Source: an uncultured Pelagibacteraceae bacterium
Lineage (GTDB): Bacteria > Pseudomonadota > Alphaproteobacteria > Pelagibacterales > Pelagibacteraceae
DNA: 64,000 bases
Direction of reading: 5' to 3'
NCBI GenBank assembly: GCA_902625945.1
Contig: CACODG010000004.1
Coordinates: 29,569 to 93,568 of the forward strand
Translations under genes and position numbers: made by a program
Shown: in pieces, positions 58,630 through 64,000 of the stretch
Numbering within the stretch: position 1 is the stretch's first letter
Layout of the letters: each line of letters opens with the position of its first letter
The notes under the pieces: model-generated
Database searches by the model: none
Seen by the model: the letters and a program-made list of their open reading frames with translations, nothing else
What the model was told of the DNA's origin: nothing

Positions 58630-59163
58630 TTAAATTTTTTCAGATATTGTAATCGCTATTCTTGATGAAGTTTTGATAATTTTATCCAGTACACCAAATA
58701 AACCTTTTTTGGTTGCACCATTATCATAAGCTATATCTTTATGGTCAAGTTCATCTTGTCTAAACTTCATAATTTTCTTTTTTAACTCTTCCTCATCTTT
58801 ACCAAGTTTATAAGTTTGATCTTTATAATGACCATCTATTACTTCTTCAACAGAAGCAGTACATAACATAGCTGCTTTCTCACCAAGCATTGCCGTGCCA
58901 AAACCTAAAGTAACTCCCATTAAATCCCAAAGAGGTAAAAGTTTAGTTGGCCTTATATTTCTCTTTTTAATTTCATTATCAAAGTATTCGTAATGCTCTC
59001 TTTCGTGCTCCTTCATTTCTTCAATTTTTCTTTTTAAAGAAGCGTTTTGTTTGAAAGTTTTTAGAGCAAGTAGCTGACCTTCGTAAATTTTAATAGCACC
59101 ACGTTCTCCAGCATGATCAACTCTTATAATTTCTTCTAAAGTTTTTTTATTAGTTTTTTCCAT
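58630..59163 (-). CDS. coq7: COQ7-type demethoxyubiquinone hydroxylase
   Basis: Di-iron hydroxylase of ubiquinone synthesis at the inner membrane. Carboxylate and His ligands are visible as VDHAGERGAIKIYEGQ (about 15-30), EHEREHYEYFD (about 51-61), CTASVEEVIDGHYKDQ (about 101) and RQDELDHKDIAYDNG (about 134). Length 177 is close to the family. It overlaps dsbB by 14 bases. It stops one base after the convergent HNH gene stop. Confidence 0.93.
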   Translation of the reverse strand: MEKTNKKTLEEIIRVDHAGERGAIKIYEGQLLALKTFKQNASLKRKIEEMKEHEREHYEYFDNEIKKRNIRPTKLLPLWDLMGVTLGFGTAMLGEKAAMLCTASVEEVIDGHYKDQTYKLGKDEEELKKKIMKFRQDELDHKDIAYDNGATKKGLFGVLDKIIKTSSRIAITISEKI

Positions 59164-59632
59164 AATTCTTAATTACTATAATCATAATACCACTTAGCAG
59201 TATCGATATAACTGTATTTATTGTAGCAAGAGAAAGTCCAAAAAACCTAAAAGTTACGTCTTTACAGCTTATTGGAGTTTTATTTTGTAGTTGTTTTAGC
59301 AAATCTTCTTTAGACATATTTCCATTTGATGAACCCAAATCGCACACAAAAGACTCACTAAAAAATCCTTGTTCAATCCCTACATGGTAAAAAGAAACAA
59401 CTGAACCAAAAATAAAAAATATTAGCACAATTCCAGCAATAACTTTTTCAAATTTGTTAATAACAAATATTAATGAGATAAGAATTAAGGACGCTATATA
59501 AGGAATTCTTTCAATCAAACATAAATTGCAAGGTTCATGTCCTAATATATATTGAATAAAGTAAGCTATAGCTAAAGACAAAATACTAAAAGCTAAAATA
59601 CTATTTAAAATGTACTTGTTATTGTTCAACAT
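59150..59632 (-). CDS. dsbB: Disulfide bond formation protein DsbB-like
   Basis: Inner-membrane quinone reductase that reoxidises DsbA. I take the ATG at 59632 (MLNNNKYILNSILAF), since the track start at 59698 only translates the overlapping DedA-type gene in another frame. The protein has about 160 residues and four helices. The first redox pair is in LGHEPCNLCLIERIPY (about 30-45). The second pair is in FVCDLGSSNG and ISCKDVTFRFFGLSLATIN (about 100-135). Its neighbour coq7 makes ubiquinone, its electron acceptor, though that may be coincidence. Confidence 0.88.
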   Translation of the reverse strand: MLNNNKYILNSILAFSILSLAIAYFIQYILGHEPCNLCLIERIPYIASLILISLIFVINKFEKVIAGIVLIFFIFGSVVSFYHVGIEQGFFSESFVCDLGSSNGNMSKEDLLKQLQNKTPISCKDVTFRFFGLSLATINTVISILLSGIMIIVIKNYGKN

Positions 59633-60231
59633 TAAGTAAAAATTATGTAAAGGATTATGGCTAAAACTACAATAAAAATTCCAGTTATAGTAAACCACAG
59701 TGCACCTCTTTTTTCTATGAACTCACCAAATTTTTTTCCAAAAAGAAATGTAAAATAAGAAACTAGGAAAAATCTAAGCCCTCTAGTAAATAAACATATA
59801 AAGAAAAATACTGGAAGATTATAAGCGATAACTCCACTAGTAATAGTAAAAACTTTAAAAGGAAGAGGGGTAAAGCCAGCTAAAAACATAATTCCAAGCC
59901 AAGCTAAAAAACCACCTTTTGTAGACATCTTATCTTGCATCTCAAAAACTTTTTCTTCGTATCCATAAAATTCAATAATGATCATCGATGCATCCAAAAA
60001 AAATACACCTAAGAAATATCCAAAAAGACCACCTAGTACTGATCCAGTTGTAGCTATTAGAAATATTTTAAGATAATCTTCTCTCTTCGCCACTACCATC
60101 GGAACAATCATTAAGTCAGGTGGCACAGGAAAAAAGAAGCTTTCTATGAATGCCACAAAACCTAATAAATGCTTTGAAAATTTATGTCTAGCAAGCTCAA
60201 CGCATCTATCGTATAATTTTTTTAAAATCAT
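59632..60231 (-). CDS. DedA / YqaA family membrane protein
   Basis: Inner-membrane protein with five or so helices. The start MILKKLYDRCVELA at 60231 (residue 6 of the track ORF) matches the usual family start. Typical segments are FVAFIESFFFPVPPDLMIVPMV (about 26-47), GSVLGGLFGYFLGVF (about 65-80) and FLAGFTPLPFKVFTITSGV (about 115-133). DedA proteins act in membrane lipid homeostasis and undecaprenyl-phosphate flipping; this subgroup is less studied. Its start codon overlaps the start codon of a plus-strand gene. Confidence 0.87.
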   Translation of the reverse strand: MILKKLYDRCVELARHKFSKHLLGFVAFIESFFFPVPPDLMIVPMVVAKREDYLKIFLIATTGSVLGGLFGYFLGVFFLDASMIIIEFYGYEEKVFEMQDKMSTKGGFLAWLGIMFLAGFTPLPFKVFTITSGVIAYNLPVFFFICLFTRGLRFFLVSYFTFLFGKKFGEFIEKRGALWFTITGIFIVVLAIILYIIFT

Positions 60232-60415
60232 GAATTTAAAATGCACAATACTCAGGTATCTGGCAAGTTTAATATTGTCTACAGTTGCTATTTATTCAAT
60301 CGTTATAGTTGCAGGAATGTTTGGTGCTGATTACGGTTTTTCACCAGAGGGAACATTTATTATTTGGATTTTAATGGCGATTTTAATCAATCAAAGTGTG
60401 ACGTGGAAAAAATAA
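60230..60415 (+). CDS. Two-helix small membrane protein, unknown function
   Basis: A 61-residue protein from the ATG at 60230 (MNLKCTILRYL); the upstream part of the track ORF only mirrors the DedA gene. Two hydrophobic helices (about 8-31 and 42-56) flank a short GADYGFSPEG loop. It stops on the base before the start of the winged-helix gene, with no gap, so the two are probably translated from one mRNA. Its start codon overlaps the divergent DedA start. I do not recognise a family. Confidence 0.62.
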   Translation: MNLKCTILRYLASLILSTVAIYSIVIVAGMFGADYGFSPEGTFIIWILMAILINQSVTWKK

Positions 60416-61468
60416 ATGTCTAACCCTATAGATCTTAAAACAGTAAAAATTTTTGAGCCTTTAAAAAAAAAACCTGAGGCTTTTGGGCATAAAGAATACT
60501 CCAACTTAAACTCTGAAATGGTTTATGAAATTTTTTCTAAAAATTCGAATGATACAGTTACATTGTGGTTCAAATTACAGCAAGCCTGGTGCAATAACGC
60601 CTATAATACATTTAAAGACTACGATACCTACTTAATATTAGTTTATTTAGTCAATCAAGTTTTTCAAAAATATTCTGATCGATTTCAATATCTATCGTAC
60701 GAGGAATTTTATGCAAAAAATGAGTTAGTAATCGATAAGATAAATTTAATAGAAATCTCAAACGATCTAGAAATTCCAAAAGAAACAATAAGGAGAAAAG
60801 TTAATTTTCTTCAAGATCAAAATATTTTATTTAGAAAAGGGAAAGCCATTTTTTTCAGCAATGCAATAAATAAAATGCAAAGACCTGCTAACTCTAAAAA
60901 AATGATGGCTAATTTTTTAGAGAAAACTAGTCAAATCCTTTCCAAAGAGTCTTGGTTTGGAAGATCATTTAATAAAGAAGAAATCGAGGCATTTATTGAT
61001 AAGTATTTTACAATATGCTGGCAACATTGGTTTAGATTACAAATTCCTTTCCTAGTAAGGCATAGAACCTTTTTTGGTGATCTAGAAACTTGGAATGTTT
61101 GGGGATCAATAGGTATTTCACAATATACAGATTATTCAAAACAAGTGAAAAATAGAGTAGTTGAGGAGGCAAGTAATTATTCAGACTTGTATTTAGGGCT
61201 TTTAAGACATACTCCTAAAAATGGAATAAACGCATCTTCTATCTCTGAAATTTCAACTATACCAAGAGCAACAGTGATTAGAAAATTAAAATACCTATTA
61301 AAACAAAAATTAGTCGTTAAAAATAAAAAGTTAGAATATATGCTTTTACCATCTCCCAAAAATATCAAATCCTTTGAAGAAAACTACACGCATAACCAAA
61401 AGCATAAAGCTGGTTTCGTAACCACAATTTTCGACCTCATGAAAAATTCTTCATTTAAAGTGGAATAA
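60416..61468 (+). CDS. Unrecognised protein with two winged-helix-like segments
   Basis: A 350-residue soluble protein that I cannot assign. Two segments look like helix-turn-helix DNA-binding units and resemble each other: EISNDLEIPKETIRRKVNFL (about 117-136) and EISTIPRATVIRKLKYLL (about 278-295). Each is followed by a short basic hairpin (RKGKAIFFS, KNKKLEYML) like the wing of a MarR/IclR-type domain. The region between (about 165-260) is aromatic-rich (WQHWFRLQIPF, TWNVWGSIG). It begins right after the small membrane protein and precedes a symporter gene by 17 bases. A transcription regulator is the simplest reading, but it is inference. Confidence 0.72.
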   Translation: MSNPIDLKTVKIFEPLKKKPEAFGHKEYSNLNSEMVYEIFSKNSNDTVTLWFKLQQAWCNNAYNTFKDYDTYLILVYLVNQVFQKYSDRFQYLSYEEFYAKNELVIDKINLIEISNDLEIPKETIRRKVNFLQDQNILFRKGKAIFFSNAINKMQRPANSKKMMANFLEKTSQILSKESWFGRSFNKEEIEAFIDKYFTICWQHWFRLQIPFLVRHRTFFGDLETWNVWGSIGISQYTDYSKQVKNRVVEEASNYSDLYLGLLRHTPKNGINASSISEISTIPRATVIRKLKYLLKQKLVVKNKKLEYMLLPSPKNIKSFEENYTHNQKHKAGFVTTIFDLMKNSSFKVE

Positions 61469-61485
61469 ACAATCAATGAAAAGAA

Positions 61486-62331
61486 ATGGAAATCGTAACT
61501 AAAATAGCTCCCGTTTGTCTTGCCATAATAATGTTCGGTTTAGGTCTTGGCTTAACAATTGGAGATTTTGCAAGAGTGCTAAAAAACCCAAGAGATTTTT
61601 TTGTAGGTTTTTTATGTCAGGTTATTTTGCTTCCTATAATTGCTTTTATTTTAATTAATATTATTTCACTTCCTCCTGAAATTGCTTTAGGAGTTATGGT
61701 AATAGCTGCAGCACCAGGAGGAGTAACCTCTAATATTCTTACTAAGTTTGCTGATGGAGATGTTGCTTTATCAGTAAGTCTAACAGCGATTGTCAGTTTA
61801 TTAAGTATTTTTATTGTTCCGCATATAGTCTTTAATTCAGCTGCATATTTAGGTATTGAAACTGCAAAGGACATATCAATGATTGATATAGCAATTAAAA
61901 TGTTCTTCGTAGTAACTGTTCCTGTTATTTTTGGAATGATTGTTAGATCTTTAGCGACTAATTTTATAATTTCTAAAACTCTTATTATTCAAAGATTATC
62001 GGTAATTTTATTTTTAATAGTATTTATCGCAATTTATGTAGAGGAGTGGGATAATATTGTTTCTTATTTAACTAGAGCAGGGTTAATAGCTTTCATTTTA
62101 AATATGACTATGATTTTTGTTGGATATTATGTTGCAAAATTTTGCACATCAGGAATTGCACAAAGAAAATGTATTTCGTTAGAATGTGGCCTGCAAAACG
62201 GAACTTTAGCAGTGTTTGTAACAACACAATTATTTGATGATATTGTGTTTATGGTACCTACAGCAGCCTACGCTTTAGTTATGCTTTGTACCTCTATTAT
62301 TTTTGTTCTCATAGTAAGAAAAATCAATTAG
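61486..62331 (+). CDS. Bile acid:sodium symporter family transporter
   Basis: Inner-membrane transporter of 281 residues with about nine helices. The family regions are MFGLGLGLTIGDFARVLKNPRDFFVGFLCQ (about 17-46), GVMVIAAAPGGVTSNILTKFADGDVALSVSLTAI (about 71-104), which carries the sodium-site motif, and CISLECGLQNGTLAVFV (about 227-243), the cross-over motif near the substrate site. Prokaryotic relatives move organic anions such as steroids, pantoate or keto acids with sodium. The substrate here is unknown. A tRNA gene follows after 13 bases. Confidence 0.87.
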   Translation: MEIVTKIAPVCLAIIMFGLGLGLTIGDFARVLKNPRDFFVGFLCQVILLPIIAFILINIISLPPEIALGVMVIAAAPGGVTSNILTKFADGDVALSVSLTAIVSLLSIFIVPHIVFNSAAYLGIETAKDISMIDIAIKMFFVVTVPVIFGMIVRSLATNFIISKTLIIQRLSVILFLIVFIAIYVEEWDNIVSYLTRAGLIAFILNMTMIFVGYYVAKFCTSGIAQRKCISLECGLQNGTLAVFVTTQLFDDIVFMVPTAAYALVMLCTSIIFVLIVRKIN

Positions 62332-62344
62332 ATTATCTAAAAAA

Positions 62345-62431
62345 GGGCGAATGGTGGAACTGGTAGACGCGCCGGACTCAAAATCCGGTGGTAGCAATAC
62401 CTTGAGAGTTCGAGTCTCTCTTCGCCCACCA
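62345..62431 (+). tRNA. tRNA-Leu (anticodon CAA)
   Basis: An 87-base class II tRNA with the CCA encoded. The acceptor stem pairs gggcgaa (62345-62351) with ttcgccc (62421-62427). The D arm starts tggtggaactggtaga. The anticodon stem (cgga/tccg) holds the loop ctcaaaa, giving anticodon CAA (reads UUG, leucine). A long variable arm (ggtagcaatacc) and a T arm with gttcgag follow. It lies between two protein genes with 13 bases before and 4 bases after. Confidence 0.96.
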
Positions 62432-62435
62432 AGTT

Positions 62436-64000
62436 ATGGATATAAGTAAAATAAATAGTTTAGTTGAACTTTATTTTAAAAAAACAGAAGAGGTTGAGGG
62501 TAAAAGACCATTTTTAAAATGGTTAAAACCAGATAAACGAACTTATAACTGGGAAGATGTAACTGAAAGAATTTATAAACTTACTGCAAAAATTAAATCG
62601 TTAATAAAACAAGGTGACAGATGTTTAATACTTTCTGAGAATAGACCATATTGGTTAATGACCGATATTGCTATCATGAATGCGGGCGGAATTTCAGTTC
62701 CTATTTTTACAACTTACTCAGCAAACGATTATGAATATATTTTAAATGATTGTAAGCCCTCATTGATATTTGTATCAAATCAAGATCAATTCAATAAAAT
62801 TAAAAAATTTATAAACAGCGATGTTAAGAAAATAATATCTTTTGAAGAAATAGACTCTGATAGTTTGTTGATTGAAGAAATATTAAATGAGGAAAATAAT
62901 GAAAAAATATTTAATAAAGATTTAAAACGAAATATGCCTGCTTGTATAATTTACACCTCAGGTACATCAGGAAATCCCAAAGGAGTTGTTTTAAGTCATG
63001 GTGGTATTCTATCAAACTGCGAAGGTGCAGTCGAGTTACTAGAAATTTTAACTAAAAAAAAAGATCCAGTATTTTTGACTTGGTTACCTTTATCACATTC
63101 TTATGAACATACAGTTCAATTCATACAAATCATAGTTGGGGCAAAAGTTTTTTATGCTGAAAGCTTAGAAAAACTTATCTCAAATATGGGGGTTGCAAAA
63201 CCTACAATCATGACTGCTGTTCCTAGATTCTATCAAAATCTTTTTACAAAAATAAACATGAATTTTGAGAAGCAATCTGGGTTAAGAAGAAAACTAATAA
63301 ATCAGACTTTAAATTTAGGTAAAAAAATACTCAAAAAAGAGGAATTAAAATTTGGTGAAAAAATCATTAATTTTTTGTGTGAAAAATTAGTAAGAAAAAA
63401 AATTAGAAATCAGTTTGGAGGCAATCTCCAAGCCTTCGTATCTGGGGGAGGGGCTTTAGATCAAAATATTGGAGAATTTTTAAATGCTGTTGGTTTACCC
63501 ACACTCCAAGGATATGGTCTTACTGAGGCCTCACCGGTCGTAAGCTGTAATTTACCAGATTTAGTTAAGGTCGATTCGGTCGGGCCTCCGTTTAGAACTA
63601 ACAAAGTTAAGATTGCTGAAGATGGAGAAATACTAATTAAAGGAGAGAATGTCATGTTGGGGTATTGGAATTTAAAAGAAGAGACCGAAAAAGTAATTAA
63701 AGATGGATGGCTTTATACTGGGGATATAGGAGAATTAGATAATTCAAACTATTTAAAAATTACTGATAGAAAAAAAGATATAATCGTAAATCTTGGTGGA
63801 GATAACATTTCTCCCATTAAAGTTGAAAATATTTTATGTTTAAATGAAAATATCAAACAATCACTTGTTTACGGAGATAAAAAAAATTATTTAGTTGCAT
63901 TAATTGTAAGTGAAAAAGAAAATAATAAAGAAAAAATTAAACTTATAATTGAAAATATAAATAAAAGTTTAACTTTAATAGAAAAAATTAAAAAATTTGT
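62436..64000 (+). CDS. Long-chain acyl-CoA synthetase / AMP-dependent ligase (partial, runs off window)
   Basis: Adenylate-forming enzyme, absent from the ORF track because it has no stop in the window; 521 codons are visible. It begins MDISKINSLVELYF. The ATP-binding P-loop YTSGTSGNPKGVVLSH is near residue 170-185, GYGLTEASPVV near 350, the Asp motif YTGDIGEL near 428, and the hinge ITDRKKDIIVNLGGDNISP near 443. This matches the FAA1/long-chain acyl-CoA synthetase branch, which activates fatty acids with ATP and CoA. The start lies 4 bases after the tRNA-Leu CCA. The C-terminal part is missing. Confidence 0.9.
   Translation, partial: MDISKINSLVELYFKKTEEVEGKRPFLKWLKPDKRTYNWEDVTERIYKLTAKIKSLIKQGDRCLILSENRPYWLMTDIAIMNAGGISVPIFTTYSANDYEYILNDCKPSLIFVSNQDQFNKIKKFINSDVKKIISFEEIDSDSLLIEEILNEENNEKIFNKDLKRNMPACIIYTSGTSGNPKGVVLSHGGILSNCEGAVELLEILTKKKDPVFLTWLPLSHSYEHTVQFIQIIVGAKVFYAESLEKLISNMGVAKPTIMTAVPRFYQNLFTKINMNFEKQSGLRRKLINQTLNLGKKILKKEELKFGEKIINFLCEKLVRKKIRNQFGGNLQAFVSGGGALDQNIGEFLNAVGLPTLQGYGLTEASPVVSCNLPDLVKVDSVGPPFRTNKVKIAEDGEILIKGENVMLGYWNLKEETEKVIKDGWLYTGDIGELDNSNYLKITDRKKDIIVNLGGDNISPIKVENILCLNENIKQSLVYGDKKNYLVALIVSEKENNKEKIKLIIENINKSLTLIEKIKKF

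Noticed and set aside
59633-59698. Upstream part of the dsbB ORF
   Set aside because: It lies within the DedA-type gene in another frame; the ATG at 59632 gives the normal DsbB N-terminus.
60146-60229. Upstream part of the 89-residue plus-strand ORF
   Set aside because: It is antisense to the DedA-family gene; the hydrophobic protein begins at the ATG at 60230.

Overview
The window is an AT-rich, very compact alphaproteobacterial chromosome segment that looks like SAR11 (Candidatus Pelagibacter or a close relative). The reasons are the AT-rich codon use, the near absence of intergenic DNA (many genes overlap by 1-20 bases and no gene-free stretch exceeds 300 bases), lysine-rich proteins, a SAM-II riboswitch before metX, a structured leader before ffh, and alphaproteobacterial gene order at several loci (atpHAGDC behind priA; tlpA/argH/lptM/lysA; metX-metW opposite hisC-tyrA). 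I assign it from pattern and gene order, not from a database search. I see no prophage, insertion sequence, CRISPR array or rRNA.

Layout. 1-7.4 kb is an uptake and catabolism cluster: a 2-hydroxyacid dehydrogenase, a complete TRAP transporter (binding protein, intrinsic terminator/attenuator, small and large permease), an amidase, a 60-residue membrane protein, an EamA exporter and an alpha/beta hydrolase. 7.4-16.6 kb carries ftsY and dapF on the minus strand. Opposite them lies a co-directional run: ffh with a three-hairpin leader, rpsP, trmD, rplS, leuC, leuD, leuB, asd. rimM, usually found between rpsP and trmD, is absent. 16.6-35.1 kb is the TCA-cycle block (sdhCDAB, mmsA, mdh, then sucCDAB and lpdA). 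It is split between mdh and sucC by a 5-kb, even more AT-rich cassette of envelope-glycan genes (methyltransferase, two GT-C-like membrane enzymes, a GT2 enzyme and a small anchored protein).

35.1-42 kb holds priA and the F1 part of ATP synthase (atpHAGDC). 42-48.5 kb is a nine-gene minus-strand run that begins at a good sigma70-like promoter: rplU, rpmA, obgE, proB, proA, nadD, rsfS, ctpA, rppH. 48.5-53.1 kb has gloB, metW and metX under the SAM-II riboswitch, opposite hisC-tyrA. 53.1-57.1 kb holds plsC, lysA, a 36-codon lipoprotein gene missing from the ORF track (lptM-like), argH, and divergent tlpA. 57.1-62.3 kb is mixed: a HIG1-type small membrane protein, an esterase, an HNH nuclease, a COQ7-type hydroxylase, dsbB, a DedA-family protein, a 61-residue membrane protein, an unrecognised protein with two winged-helix-like segments, and a bile-acid/sodium symporter family protein. 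A tRNA-Leu(CAA) follows, and only four bases later an acyl-CoA synthetase starts and runs off the window.

Together the genes describe an oxidative heterotroph: scavenging of organic acids, a full succinate-to-malate and 2-oxoglutarate-to-succinate route feeding the respiratory chain and F1 ATPase, and biosynthesis of leucine, lysine, proline, methionine, arginine and aromatic amino acids. Most of it is ordinary core genome. The most interesting non-coding signals are the ffh leader and the metX riboswitch/terminator, where an open reading frame runs through the terminator. The most interesting unrecognised gene is the one at 60416-61468.
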